A stretch of DNA of 64,000 bases from Saprospiraceae bacterium. Its GTDB lineage: Bacteria > Bacteroidota > Bacteroidia > Chitinophagales > Saprospiraceae. The stretch covers positions 82,912 to 146,911 of the forward strand of contig JADKGL010000010.1 in the NCBI GenBank assembly GCA_016722295.1, in the 5' to 3' direction. A program made the translations under genes and the position numbers. Positions within the stretch are counted from its first letter, which is position 1. The number at the start of each line of letters is the position of its first letter. The notes under the pieces were generated by a model, which worked only from the letters and a program-made list of their open reading frames with translations, did no database searches and was not told the origin of the DNA. Shown here piece after piece: positions 5,657 through 15,160 of this stretch.

Positions 5657-7558
5657 CTATTTTTTCACATCCTCATATTCTATATCTGTCACAGTTTCTG
5701 ACTCCTGATTGTTTCCAGAAGCTTTTTCCTGAGTTGCACCTCCTGTTTCTGCAGTCTGTTGCGCCTGGTAAATATCTTGACTAGCTACAGCCCAAGCTTG
5801 ATTTAATTCTTCCAATTGCTTGGTAATCGCATCTATATCTTGAGATTGATGCGCTGCTTTTAATGCTGCTAAAGAAGTTTCAATAGTGGCCTTTTTATCG
5901 GCAGGAATTTTCTCTCCTATTTCTTTCAATTGTTTTTCTGTTTGGAAAATCACTGAATCTGCTTCGTTTATTTTCTCAGCTTTTTCTCTCACTTTTTTAT
6001 CGGTATCAGCATTCATGGCAGCATCATTTTTCATCTTTTCGATTTCTTCTTTGGACAATCCTGTAGACGCTTCGATTCTAATATTTTGCTTTTTCCCAGT
6101 ACCTTTATCTTGTGCTGATACATTCAATACACCATTCGCATCGATATCAAACGTGACTTCGATTTGAGGTATTCCTCTTTGCGCTGGTGGAATTCCATCA
6201 AGGATAAATCTACCTACAGATCGATTGTCTCGAGCCATTGGTCTTTCTCCTTGGAGAATGTGGATCTCTACAGATGGTTGATTGTCTGCAGCTGTAGAAT
6301 ATACTTTTGACTTCTTCGTTGGAATCGTAGAATTAGACTCGATGACTACATCATATACATTACCCATTGTTTCAATTCCCATTGAAAGTGGAGTCACATC
6401 CAAAAGTAAAACATCTTTTACCTCACCAGTCAATACTCCTCCTTGAATAGCTGCACCGATTGCTACAACTTCATCTGGATTAACTCCCTTGTTTGGCTTC
6501 TTGCCAAAGAACTCTTCTACCACTTGTTGTATCTTTGGAATACGAGTAGAACCTCCTACAAGGATTACTTCATCGATATCTGATTTCTGAAGTCCTGCGT
6601 CTTTCAATGCTTCCATACAAGGCTTTAGAGTGCGCTGTACCAATTGATCCGCTAATTGCTCAAATTTTGATCTACTCAATTTTACAACTAAGTGTTTAGG
6701 CACTCCATCTACCGCTGTTATATAAGGTAAATTAATTTCAGTTTCAGCTGAACTAGATAACTCTATTTTCGCTTTTTCACCTGCTTCTTTCAATCGCTGT
6801 AAAGCCATTGGATCTTTTCGCAAATCAATATTTTCTTGAGATTTGAAATGATCCGCCAAAAAATCAATGATCACTTGATCAAAATCATCTCCTCCCAAAT
6901 GAGTATCTCCATTGGTAGATTTTACTTCGAATACGCCATCTCCCAATTCTAATATAGAGACATCAAAAGTACCACCACCGAGATCATAAACCGCGATAGT
7001 CATATCTTTTGTTTTTTTATCCATACCGTAAGCCAATGCCGCTGCTGTTGGCTCATTGATAATTCTTCTCACCTTAAGCCCTGCGATCTCACCTGCTTCG
7101 ATAGTAGCTTGTCTTTGGGAATCGTTGAAATAAGCTGGAACAGTAATAACTGCTTCAGTTACCTCATGTCCTAGGAAATCTTCAGCAGTTTTTTTCATTT
7201 TTTGTAATGTGATCGCTGAGATTTCTTGTGCAGTATATAGTCTACCGTCGATATCCACTCTGCAAGTATTATTATCGCCTTTCACTACTTTGTACGCCAT
7301 CCTAGAAACTTCAGAAGTAACTTCATCAAATCTCGCCCCCATAAATCGCTTAATAGAAGCTATGGTTTTCTTTGGATTTGTAATAGCCTGGCGCTTTGCT
7401 GGATCGCCTACTTTTCGTTCGCCATTATCTAAAAATGCAACTACCGATGGGGTCGTTCTTCTCCCCTCATCATTTGCAATTACTACCGCTTCATTTCCCT
7501 CCATTACGGATACACAAGAATTGGTTGTTCCTAAGTCTATTCCTATTATTTTTCCCAT
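5657..7558 (-). CDS. dnaK: Chaperone DnaK (Hsp70)
   Basis: DnaK is the ATP-dependent Hsp70 chaperone of the cytoplasm. The 633-residue protein opens MGKIIGIDLGTTNSCVSVM, with the phosphate-1 motif at residues 4-14. The Hsp70 signatures YDLGGGTFDVSILE and VILVGGSTRIPKIQ and the linker region DVLLLDVTPLSMGIE are all present. The substrate-binding domain, helical lid and an acidic C-terminus (EYEDVKK, like the usual EEVD-type end) follow. No grpE or dnaJ gene is adjacent, so dnaK is a single-gene unit closed by its own terminator. A perfect 9-N9-9 inverted repeat lies 58 bases upstream of its ATG and may be its heat-shock control site. Confidence 0.98.
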   Translation of the reverse strand: MGKIIGIDLGTTNSCVSVMEGNEAVVIANDEGRRTTPSVVAFLDNGERKVGDPAKRQAITNPKKTIASIKRFMGARFDEVTSEVSRMAYKVVKGDNNTCRVDIDGRLYTAQEISAITLQKMKKTAEDFLGHEVTEAVITVPAYFNDSQRQATIEAGEIAGLKVRRIINEPTAAALAYGMDKKTKDMTIAVYDLGGGTFDVSILELGDGVFEVKSTNGDTHLGGDDFDQVIIDFLADHFKSQENIDLRKDPMALQRLKEAGEKAKIELSSSAETEINLPYITAVDGVPKHLVVKLSRSKFEQLADQLVQRTLKPCMEALKDAGLQKSDIDEVILVGGSTRIPKIQQVVEEFFGKKPNKGVNPDEVVAIGAAIQGGVLTGEVKDVLLLDVTPLSMGIETMGNVYDVVIESNSTIPTKKSKVYSTAADNQPSVEIHILQGERPMARDNRSVGRFILDGIPPAQRGIPQIEVTFDIDANGVLNVSAQDKGTGKKQNIRIEASTGLSKEEIEKMKNDAAMNADTDKKVREKAEKINEADSVIFQTEKQLKEIGEKIPADKKATIETSLAALKAAHQSQDIDAITKQLEELNQAWAVASQDIYQAQQTAETGGATQEKASGNNQESETVTDIEYEDVKK

Positions 7559-7616
7559 GATTTATTGTTTTTTTATTTATATGTATCAATTGGTATGCCA
7601 TCACATAAATAGTGAA

Positions 7617-7643
7617 CTTTTGTCATGTATCAACTGACAAAAG
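7617..7643. promoter_or_regulatory. 9-N9-9 inverted repeat upstream of dnaK (CIRCE-like geometry)
   Basis: CTTTTGTCA (7617-7625), a 9-base spacer (7626-7634) and TGACAAAAG (7635-7643) form a perfect inverted repeat. The arm and spacer lengths equal those of the HrcA operator CIRCE (TTAGCACTC-N9-GAGTGCTAA), but the bases differ. It sits 58 bases before the dnaK start codon, in the position of an operator or 5' leader hairpin. I infer a regulatory role from position and geometry only. Confidence 0.55.
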
Positions 7644-7704
7644 CGCAAAAAACAAATAAATAAGTCAATTTATAAAGCCAAAATGGCACGATTACTCTTA
7701 AAAA

Positions 7705-8691
7705 CTAAAATCCCAAGTTTTTAGTCTCGTCCAACGTTCGCAACAAAATCACAGTATTCGGTGATACAAAATAGTTCTTTGTCCAATAACTAGAAGAAGT
7801 AAGAATGCCAAACCCTTCTGAAATATTAGTATATCGAGGAATCTCTTGTGATGCAGTGATCCCTGTATTTGCATTTACTATATTTAAAAACTCTCTTAAC
7901 TCTTTTGCCCCAGCTTTCAATTCCAAAGTTACAAACTGCACTGACCGTTTAATTTGATTATCTGGTGTAAAATTAGATTTAATTGCATCAAAAAATGATT
8001 TTCCATTATATGAAAAGCTTGTCTCTAAGCTATTTACTAACAAATTTGAGCTAATTACTTTTATTTCCTTTTTGCCTGTTCCGATATTCAATTCTTCTAC
8101 TTTAATATTCATTTTAAATGTAAAAACTTGCACATCAGCAGGTGCATTCCAATAAAAACTAGAAGATTTGTTTGGATCAAAACCCAATTCTCTAAATGAG
8201 GTATCTACTTCAGCCAATCGTACATCTTTTATCATTTGGATATTGGATGTAATCAATTTTGACCCATCACCTCGATCTACTTGAAGCTCAATATTATCTT
8301 GTGCTCTCAAAATCATATCCTTTGTCTTAATCTTATACATATAGTTTGGACTTGTCACAAAATCCCCTTCATTTCTTGTATAATTCTCTTGGCTCATATC
8401 GACTTTACTTAATTGATATGATTTGTTTGCAGTTTTATTGATTAAAGTAACTTTTGCATTTTTATAGTAAATTGAATCTGGATACTTTGCTAATTCACGA
8501 GCAGATAAATCCTCACTGACAAAAGCTTTCTCAAGTCTTATATATTGTGCAGAGTCAAATCGATTCAACATTCCATACACAACTGGAATATCTTTCCACG
8601 GCTCTGTAAGTTGAAAGTCTTCGTTGCAAGAACTCACCAAGAAAAATCCGAGAAGAATTTGAAATAAAATGGAATATTTTAGCATTTTCAT
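7705..8691 (-). CDS. DUF4249-like outer-membrane-associated lipoprotein
   Basis: This 328-residue protein has a lipoprotein signal ending in LVSSC (Cys about 22), followed by a region like the Bacteroidota DUF4249 family: PVVYGMLNRFDSAQYIRLEK, then beta-rich sequence. Such lipoproteins often accompany TonB-dependent receptors. None is adjacent here, so the role stays open. It is transcribed away from panB; a TATTTTTG box ends 4 bases before its ATG, suggesting an mRNA with almost no leader. The family link is from memory of the N-terminal pattern and is moderate. Confidence 0.65.
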   Translation of the reverse strand: MKMLKYSILFQILLGFFLVSSCNEDFQLTEPWKDIPVVYGMLNRFDSAQYIRLEKAFVSEDLSARELAKYPDSIYYKNAKVTLINKTANKSYQLSKVDMSQENYTRNEGDFVTSPNYMYKIKTKDMILRAQDNIELQVDRGDGSKLITSNIQMIKDVRLAEVDTSFRELGFDPNKSSSFYWNAPADVQVFTFKMNIKVEELNIGTGKKEIKVISSNLLVNSLETSFSYNGKSFFDAIKSNFTPDNQIKRSVQFVTLELKAGAKELREFLNIVNANTGITASQEIPRYTNISEGFGILTSSSYWTKNYFVSPNTVILLRTLDETKNLGF

Positions 8692-8695
8692 GGCT

Positions 8696-8703
8696 CAAAA
8701 ATA
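8696..8703 (-). promoter_or_regulatory. Candidate -7 element (TATTTTTG) 4 bases before the lipoprotein ATG
   Basis: On the minus strand TATTTTTG is followed by AGCC and then ATG. With transcription normally starting a few bases past the box, the mRNA would begin at or next to the start codon. Confidence 0.6.
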
Positions 8704-8764
8704 CAATGATTTATAAAATTGTTCGAAGTTTCTGCAAAACTCTATTGAATTCAACGATAGTTTT

Positions 8765-8772
8765 TACTTTTA
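8765..8772 (+). promoter_or_regulatory. Candidate -7 element (TACTTTTA) 4 bases before the panB ATG
   Basis: TACTTTTA differs from TAnnTTTG only in the last base. It is followed by CAGC and then the panB ATG, the same 4-base spacing as the divergent lipoprotein promoter 60 bases away. Confidence 0.5.
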
Positions 8773-8776
8773 CAGC

Positions 8777-9592
8777 ATGTCAGTACATAAAGAAATAAAA
8801 AAAATTACAACCCATACTTTGCACGAAATGAAAGTTAAGGGGGAAAAAATAGCAATGTTAACAGCTTATGACTTTTCAATGGCTAAAATGCTGGATGACG
8901 CAGGAATCGACATACTTCTTGTAGGAGATTCTGCCTCAAATGTCATGGCTGGTCATGAAACAACACTGCCAATAACATTGGACCAAATGATTTATCACGC
9001 ACAATCGGTGGTTAGAGCAGTAAATCGGGCATTGGTAGTTGTAGACCTTCCTTTTGGATCATATCAAGGCAATACAAAACGCGCATTAGAATCGTCAATA
9101 CGAATAATGAAAGAAAGTGGGGCTCATGCGGTGAAGTTGGAAGGAGGTTCAGAAGTTGCCGATTCAGTTCGGAGGATATTAAGTGCTGGAATTCCAGTTA
9201 TGGGTCATTTGGGACTAACTCCCCAATCCATTTATAAATTCGGGACTTATACAGTAAGAGCAAAAGAAGAAGTTGAAGCAGCCAAATTGATATCTGACTC
9301 AAAAGTTTTAGAGCAATCTGGATGCTTTGCAATAGTCTTAGAAAAAATCCCATCAAAATTGGCCGAAGAAGTTAGTAAAAAACTTATTATCCCAACGATT
9401 GGGATAGGCGCTGGTCAGCATACTGATGGACAAGTTCTTGTCACTCACGATATGCTTGGAATCAACAAAGAGTTTCATCCAAGATTCTTGCGCAGGTATT
9501 TGAATACTTATGATCTAGTGAGTGAAGCCGTAAAAAACTATAACGCTGATGTCAAATCAGGAAATTTCCCTAACGAAAAAGAATCGTATTAA
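8777..9592 (+). CDS. panB: 3-methyl-2-oxobutanoate hydroxymethyltransferase (ketopantoate synthesis)
   Basis: PanB transfers a hydroxymethyl group from 5,10-methylene-tetrahydrofolate to 2-oxoisovalerate, the first committed step to pantothenate and coenzyme A. The 271-residue TIM-barrel protein shows MLTAYDFSMAKMLDDAGID, the metal-binding VGDSASN, VVVDLPFGSYQ, AVKLEGG, MGHLGLTPQS and the late PTIGIGAGQHTDGQVLV segment. Length is typical. mltG starts 5 bases after its stop, so the two are probably co-transcribed although their functions are unrelated. Confidence 0.97.
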   Translation: MSVHKEIKKITTHTLHEMKVKGEKIAMLTAYDFSMAKMLDDAGIDILLVGDSASNVMAGHETTLPITLDQMIYHAQSVVRAVNRALVVVDLPFGSYQGNTKRALESSIRIMKESGAHAVKLEGGSEVADSVRRILSAGIPVMGHLGLTPQSIYKFGTYTVRAKEEVEAAKLISDSKVLEQSGCFAIVLEKIPSKLAEEVSKKLIIPTIGIGAGQHTDGQVLVTHDMLGINKEFHPRFLRRYLNTYDLVSEAVKNYNADVKSGNFPNEKESY

Positions 9593-9597
9593 AATTT

Positions 9598-10635
9598 ATG
9601 GCGTTACAAAAAAAATGGCTTTCCATTTTTGGTGCAATAATAATGTTTAGTTCAGGATTATTGTATTGGATCGTATTTACCTCAAATACAAATTTCAATA
9701 CGAAATCAAAAGAAATCATTATCACCAAAGACCTTTCTTCTGATAATGTCGTATCCAAGTTAAAGAATGATAGCATTATCAATAACAATACTAGCTTCAC
9801 CATCGTAAAATCACTTTTAAAATATAATGACCAAGCTGTAAAGCCAGGTAGATATTTATTTAAATCTGGTATGTCAAATCTCGACATGATCAGAAAATTG
9901 CGATCCGGAAATCAAGATCCAGTGTCTATAACTATTAATAATGTGCGAGATACAAAACAATTGTGTGCAAAATTTGGTCAACAGCTCATGCTCGATTCTA
10001 CAGAGTTGTTTTCAATGCTATCAGATACAATACTATTGGATTCAATGGGTTTTAATCGAGAGAATATCTTAAGCTTATTTATCCCAAACACTTATGAAAT
10101 GTATTATACCATTTCACCTAGAAAACTCATTGCAAAATTCAGTTCCGAATACGAAAAATTTTGGTCAAATAATAATCGTAGAGCCGAAATTCAAAAAAGA
10201 AATATCACCGAAGCACAAGCTTATACTGTTGCCTCTATTGTAGAGAAAGAAACAATCTATGAAGCTGAAAAGAAAACTATTGCTGGTGTCTATCTCAATC
10301 GATTGAAAACTGGAATGAAACTCCAAGCTGATCCTACAGTAGTTTTTGCTTTAGGTATTTTTGGAATTCAAAGAATCTTGTTTGAACATTTATCCACGAA
10401 TTCTCCATACAATACTTATTTAGTTAATGGCTTACCTCCAGGTCCAATTTGTATGCCATCCCAAACGAGTTTAGATGCGGTGATTAACTCTGAAGAACAT
10501 GATTTTCTCTTTTTTTGTGCTAAGCCTGGCTATGATGGTTCTCACTCATTTGCAAAAACTTCCAAGCTCATAGTCAAAATGCAAATGAGTATCGCAAATG
10601 GTTGGACAAGGAAAAAATCAAATAAACTTAGTTAG
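9598..10635 (+). CDS. mltG: Endolytic peptidoglycan transglycosylase MltG (YceG-like)
   Basis: MltG cuts nascent glycan strands at the inner membrane and is thought to set glycan length. The 345-residue protein has one N-terminal membrane helix (about residues 8-27), a LysM-like region and the YceG catalytic core. The core includes ASIVEKET with the catalytic Glu at about 216, then YLNRLKTGMKLQADPTV and LPPGPICMPS. The final HSFAKT motif is also present. It follows panB by 5 bases. Confidence 0.95.
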   Translation: MALQKKWLSIFGAIIMFSSGLLYWIVFTSNTNFNTKSKEIIITKDLSSDNVVSKLKNDSIINNNTSFTIVKSLLKYNDQAVKPGRYLFKSGMSNLDMIRKLRSGNQDPVSITINNVRDTKQLCAKFGQQLMLDSTELFSMLSDTILLDSMGFNRENILSLFIPNTYEMYYTISPRKLIAKFSSEYEKFWSNNNRRAEIQKRNITEAQAYTVASIVEKETIYEAEKKTIAGVYLNRLKTGMKLQADPTVVFALGIFGIQRILFEHLSTNSPYNTYLVNGLPPGPICMPSQTSLDAVINSEEHDFLFFCAKPGYDGSHSFAKTSKLIVKMQMSIANGWTRKKSNKLS

Positions 10636-10813
10636 AAAATTCATTTGGATTCCAATTTATAATTATTGGTGATTTACAATAATTCAATCGTTAAATAGTC
10701 AAAAATCAAATTGACAAACAACAGAATATCAATCAAATACACATTTATATACTTCAAGCAAATACTAATTTAAATTATTATATTATCTTAGTACTTTAAA
10801 TAAGTGGTTCTTT

Positions 10814-13054
10814 ATGCAGGATAGACCTTCCGAAAATAGTGATGAGCTTCGAATTCAATTAGATCAAAAACTAATTAAATCCGCATATCGGAGATTATTG
10901 AGAGCGACAGGAAGTATTGCAATATCGAAACATGACAAAGCTGAAATAAGAAAAGCTTTTGTCTTTGCAATGAATGCCCACGGAAGCCAACGCCGAAAAT
11001 CAGGAGAACCTTATATCACACATCCTCTTGAGGTGGGTCGTATTTGCTTTGAAGAAATGGGACTCGGATATAAATCGGTTATCGCTGCCATCCTTCATGA
11101 TGTCGTTGAAGACACACCAGTGACGTTACGAGAAATACAATTAGAATTTGGGGAGAAAATTGCAAAAATTGTTGATGGTCTGACGAAATTAGATGGACTA
11201 TATAATGTAGAAAGTCCACAAGCTGAAAACTTTAAAAAAGTACTAAGCACTTTAGTAGATGATGTGAGAGTAATCTTGATAAAAATGGCTGATCGGCTGC
11301 ATAATCTACGAACTATAGATGCAATGTCAAGGCATAAACAAATTAAAATTGCAGCTGAAACTTCATACATATATGCTCCGTTAGCACATAGATTGGGTCT
11401 ATACAATTTGAAATCCGAGTTCATGGATATTTGTCTTAAAATTAATGAACCAGAATTATATACAAGTATAACCACCAAACTTAAAGATACTACTAAAGAA
11501 AGAAATCGTTTTATAAGTGAATTTATAAAACCATTAAAAGAATCCTTAGATCACCTTGATGTAACGTATGAAATACACGGCAGACCAAAGTCCATATCTT
11601 CCATTGCAAATAAAATAAAAACAAAGCACGTTAGTTTTGAAGAAATCTATGACATTTTCGCAATTCGTATAGTCGTTGATGTCCCAAAAGAAAAGGAAAA
11701 ATCCATCTGTTGGCAAATCTATAGTATCGTTACAGATGTACACAAACCAATTCCAGAGCGATTAAAGGATTGGATCACTACACCCAAATCGAATGGCTAT
11801 GAATCTCTCCACACTTCCGTAATCGGACCTGGAGGACGGTATGTTGAGGTTCAAATAAGAAGTCGAAGAATGGATGATATTGCCGAAAAAGGATATGCCT
11901 CACATTGGAAATACAAAGGCATTGCAAATATTCATGGAATCTACGATCATTGGTTTGATAGTATACGAGAAGTATTAGAAACGCCACACAATGATGCGAT
12001 TGAATTTTTGAATGATTTCAAATCAAATCTATATGGAGAAGAAGTTTATGTTTATACCCCAAAAGGTGAAATGAAAGTTCTGCCAAAGGGTGCAACTGCA
12101 TTAGACTTTGCATTTGGCATACATACTGATATTGGATATCATGCGACTGGATTCAGAGTCAACAATAAGTTGGTTCCAATGAACTATGTTTTAGAATCTG
12201 GAGATCAGATTCACATCATTACAAACAAAAATCAAAAACCAACAGAAGATTGGCTAAAAATAGTCAAAACGGGAAAAGCAAAATCTAAAATCAGATCGAG
12301 CTTAAAAGATGAAATCAAGATTCAAGCAGAATATGGCAAGGAAGTACTAGAAAGAAAATTAAAGAACAGTAAAATTCTTTTTGAAGAAAATCTTGACATA
12401 CTTCAAAACACATTAGGATTTAAATCTAGAATTGACTTGTTTTATTCATTGAGCAATGACAAGGTTGAGCTTTCTGAAATTCTAAAACCATTCAATATCG
12501 AAAATGGAAAACTTAGTCTAAAACCTGCACCAGATGAGATCCAAAAAAATAGTAATCAAGAACAAAAGATCCATAGGACAATTGATCCAAACACAAAGAT
12601 TCTCATTAATGGAGAAAAAGGAGAACAATATCAATATGTATTAGCTTCATGTTGTCATCCAGTTCAAGGAGATGATATTTTCGCCTATATCTCCACCAAT
12701 TCAGGATTAAAAATACACCGAATTAATTGCAGTAATGCTGAAGATCTAATGGCCAATTTTAGTTATCGTGTATTAAAAGCAGAATGGGTAACAAGTGAAG
12801 AAAGTAATTTTACTGTCCATCTTTTCATTACTGGTATTGATGAAGGTGTGGGGGTCATTGAGCGAATTACACAATTAATATCTTCTAGGCTTGGTATCAA
12901 TATTAAATCATTTAATATCGAGGGACATGAAGGAACATTCGAAGCTAAAATTTCTCTCATTGTAAGTAATAAAGATCAGTTAAACTATATCATGAAAAGT
13001 TTATCAGAATTACCAGGTATTTCACATGTAAAAAGAGCTAACCAACTTAGCTAA
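10814..13054 (+). CDS. rel: Bifunctional (p)ppGpp synthetase/hydrolase (Rel/SpoT)
   Basis: This is a long-form RSH enzyme of 746 residues that makes and degrades the stringent-response alarmone (p)ppGpp. The hydrolase HD domain is intact: His56 in NAHGSQRRKSG, the His-Asp pair at 95-96 in ILHDVVEDT, and ADRLHNLRT. The synthetase domain has WITTPKSNGYESLHTSV and the following EVQIRSRRMDDIAEKG. A TGS domain (VYVYTPKGEMKVLPKGAT), a zinc-finger-like segment with the ASCCHP cysteines and a C-terminal ACT domain follow. Intact residues in both domains suggest both activities. It stands alone and converges with the asparaginase-domain gene 6 bases downstream. Confidence 0.96.
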   Translation: MQDRPSENSDELRIQLDQKLIKSAYRRLLRATGSIAISKHDKAEIRKAFVFAMNAHGSQRRKSGEPYITHPLEVGRICFEEMGLGYKSVIAAILHDVVEDTPVTLREIQLEFGEKIAKIVDGLTKLDGLYNVESPQAENFKKVLSTLVDDVRVILIKMADRLHNLRTIDAMSRHKQIKIAAETSYIYAPLAHRLGLYNLKSEFMDICLKINEPELYTSITTKLKDTTKERNRFISEFIKPLKESLDHLDVTYEIHGRPKSISSIANKIKTKHVSFEEIYDIFAIRIVVDVPKEKEKSICWQIYSIVTDVHKPIPERLKDWITTPKSNGYESLHTSVIGPGGRYVEVQIRSRRMDDIAEKGYASHWKYKGIANIHGIYDHWFDSIREVLETPHNDAIEFLNDFKSNLYGEEVYVYTPKGEMKVLPKGATALDFAFGIHTDIGYHATGFRVNNKLVPMNYVLESGDQIHIITNKNQKPTEDWLKIVKTGKAKSKIRSSLKDEIKIQAEYGKEVLERKLKNSKILFEENLDILQNTLGFKSRIDLFYSLSNDKVELSEILKPFNIENGKLSLKPAPDEIQKNSNQEQKIHRTIDPNTKILINGEKGEQYQYVLASCCHPVQGDDIFAYISTNSGLKIHRINCSNAEDLMANFSYRVLKAEWVTSEESNFTVHLFITGIDEGVGVIERITQLISSRLGINIKSFNIEGHEGTFEAKISLIVSNKDQLNYIMKSLSELPGISHVKRANQLS

Positions 13055-13060
13055 ATTAAC

Positions 13061-13561
13061 TCAAGAGAGTTTATCTTCAAAAAATCCAGTTTTTGTATTT
13101 TTAATTACTTTATTCCAATCATAACAACGACCATTCATTGCTATATAAATTCCTGGTTGCAATACTTGGACAAAAGCCAATGCACTACCTAGATTAAAAA
13201 AACCATCAGATGAAGTACCAAATGCATAAGGAATCATTGCACCAGTGAGCACGATCGTCTTATTCACTATTTTAGCCTCGGCTATTTTTTGTGCGGTTTG
13301 GACTATAGTATCTGTGCCGTGTGTAAGAATTATTTTATTTGACTTTGTACGCTCACAATTATGTATGATTATCTCTCGATCGTCATCGGTCATCTCCAAG
13401 CTATCGACCATCATGAGCATTTTAACATCGGACTCTAGAGTACATCTTCCTCGTTGTAGCATCTCAGGAATATGTGTATCTTTAAAATATAATAGGCCAT
13501 TAACAAAATTGTATTCCTTATCAAAAGTCCCTCCTGTCACAAAAATTTGAATCTCTTCCAT
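13061..13561 (-). CDS. Short asparaginase-domain protein
   Basis: This protein of about 166 residues corresponds to only the N-terminal half of type I/II asparaginases. Both catalytic threonine motifs are present: TGGTFDKEY near the N-terminus and THGTDT in the middle, plus VLTGAMIPYAF. The C-terminal domain of the usual 320-340-residue enzyme is absent. Similar short stand-alone domains occur in other bacteria, so this is probably not a recent truncation. The ATG at 13561 (MEEIQIFVTGG) is preferred over an upstream TTG at 13579. Whether it hydrolyses asparagine is unknown. Confidence 0.85.
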   Translation of the reverse strand: MEEIQIFVTGGTFDKEYNFVNGLLYFKDTHIPEMLQRGRCTLESDVKMLMMVDSLEMTDDDREIIIHNCERTKSNKIILTHGTDTIVQTAQKIAEAKIVNKTIVLTGAMIPYAFGTSSDGFFNLGSALAFVQVLQPGIYIAMNGRCYDWNKVIKNTKTGFFEDKLS

Positions 13562-13657
13562 ACTTAAAATTAATATCAAACATACAAATCCTATTCATAA
13601 AAATTCAAATTTTTCAAAATAAAATAAAAATAACCGATCACCTTACTTAAAAACATC

Positions 13658-13665
13658 ATATATTT
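13658..13665 (+). promoter_or_regulatory. Candidate -7 element (TATATTTG) upstream of the T9SS protein at 13855
   Basis: TATATTTG is a perfect match to TAnnTTTG, 189 bases before the start codon, so it would give a long AT-rich leader. No clear -33 element is seen. Confidence 0.4.
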
Positions 13666-13854
13666 GCATATATCTACAAAAACATTTCATCTTTTCAACA
13701 AACTTAATTTAATATTTAACTCTATTTTAATGAATAAAATATTGATTATCAATTAATTACAAAATAATCTGGCACTTTACTAAATTAATTGTTTTCCCAT
13801 TGGCATGACTTTTGAAATTTATATACATTATAGTCTGGAAAAAAAAATAAAATT

Positions 13855-15057
13855 ATGACAAATCTATTTAGAAATCTACTCATAGCTACAATATCTCTAT
13901 TTTATTATACTGCTACATTGCATTCTCAATGTGCTTCTGGAACTATCGAGATTAAAACAGTTACAGGGACTCCTGGAACAGGAAGCTATAGCAATCCAGC
14001 GCTCAATCATGTTGAATATGAATTTTGTTTTACATTAACTAAATATCTTGAATTGAGTACCAACTGGGTACATGGTATATTTGTGGCATTTGAAGATATT
14101 CCTGACGGCTTTAAAATTGTAGCGGGAACTACTGGAGCTCAGCATACACAGGCATCAGGAAACAGAAATTGGGTATTCTTCGATAGTACTCAAGCTGCTA
14201 ATTTAGGTCTTCCAGGACCTGGTTATTATGTAGATGACAATGATATGAATCCGACAAATAATTATGGTGACAATGGATTAGGCACTCCTATGGCAACATT
14301 TCCCAATTTAGCACCGTTCTGTTTAAAAGCAATAGGAAATTGTGGATTACCTCGAATTATCCGACCATGCATTACCGTAACTGGTGATGGTACCACTGGA
14401 GCTTGGAGAAATCCAGATTGCAATGGAGATCAATTTTGCACTATCACTACTGGTCCAAATAATGATGGAACAATTATAGTTTGTGGCACTATTAATATTT
14501 TATCATTACAGTTAAATTCATTCACTGGTTATGGGGAAGAAACTTCAAATCAAATAGAATGGTCTGGTGTAGCTGACAATCAATTCGAAGCTTATGAATT
14601 AGAAAAAAGCATAGGCAATGGAAATGAATTTAAAATAATCTACAAAACTGGTCTTGCTGATCCAAATTCAAGTGCTCTACATTATAAAAGCTATGTAGAT
14701 CTATATCCAGCACCTGTTACTTATTATCGGCTTAAAATGATTTCTCAAAACAAGAATATTCAATATTCGAAAACCTTAAGAATTGAAAATAAATTTTTAA
14801 GTCCAAAACTTACAGAATTTAACTTTAATCCAATAAGCAATGAGATTTTTGTAAAGTTAAACAATCCCTCTTTCCTCAATTTGAGTTTTCAGATATTTGA
14901 TCTCACTTCAAATCAATTATATTATTCAAATGACTACTTTGGAAAAGGCTTACAAACTAAACAGATTACTCTTGAACATTTACAGCCTGGTGTTTACTTT
15001 TTGAGTATTTTCCAACAAGGCGAGCCAACGAAAACGTATAAGTTTATAAAAACTTAG
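13855..15057 (+). CDS. Secreted protein with T9SS type A sorting domain
   Basis: This 400-residue protein has an N-terminal signal peptide (hydrophobic residues 7-22, ending LHSQ). A cysteine-containing beta-rich region of unknown function (about 25-210) is followed by a linker. The C-terminal part of about 80 residues has the T9SS sorting-domain pattern, ending PGVYFLSIFQQGEPTKTYKF and a short basic tail. Such domains direct export across the outer membrane by the type IX system and are usually cleaved. No enzyme motif was found. The next gene, at 15161, encodes another T9SS client in the same direction. Confidence 0.8.
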   Translation: MTNLFRNLLIATISLFYYTATLHSQCASGTIEIKTVTGTPGTGSYSNPALNHVEYEFCFTLTKYLELSTNWVHGIFVAFEDIPDGFKIVAGTTGAQHTQASGNRNWVFFDSTQAANLGLPGPGYYVDDNDMNPTNNYGDNGLGTPMATFPNLAPFCLKAIGNCGLPRIIRPCITVTGDGTTGAWRNPDCNGDQFCTITTGPNNDGTIIVCGTINILSLQLNSFTGYGEETSNQIEWSGVADNQFEAYELEKSIGNGNEFKIIYKTGLADPNSSALHYKSYVDLYPAPVTYYRLKMISQNKNIQYSKTLRIENKFLSPKLTEFNFNPISNEIFVKLNNPSFLNLSFQIFDLTSNQLYYSNDYFGKGLQTKQITLEHLQPGVYFLSIFQQGEPTKTYKFIKT

Positions 15058-15160
15058 TGCAAACACTGTATTTTATAGATTTTTAGTTAAGTATTACTAA
15101 AAACTTATCCAGACAATATAAACTAAGCTATTTTTACAAGATTGAAATTGAATAGCTGTT

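Noticed and set aside
5613..5784. Plus-strand frame running through the dnaK end
   Set aside because: This part is the shadow of the dnaK coding strand and its terminator; only the region before about 5612 is considered as a possible relic.
13058..13071. AACTC-AAGA-GAGTT hairpin as a terminator between rel and the asparaginase gene
   Set aside because: The stem is only 5 pairs and no T run follows in either direction.
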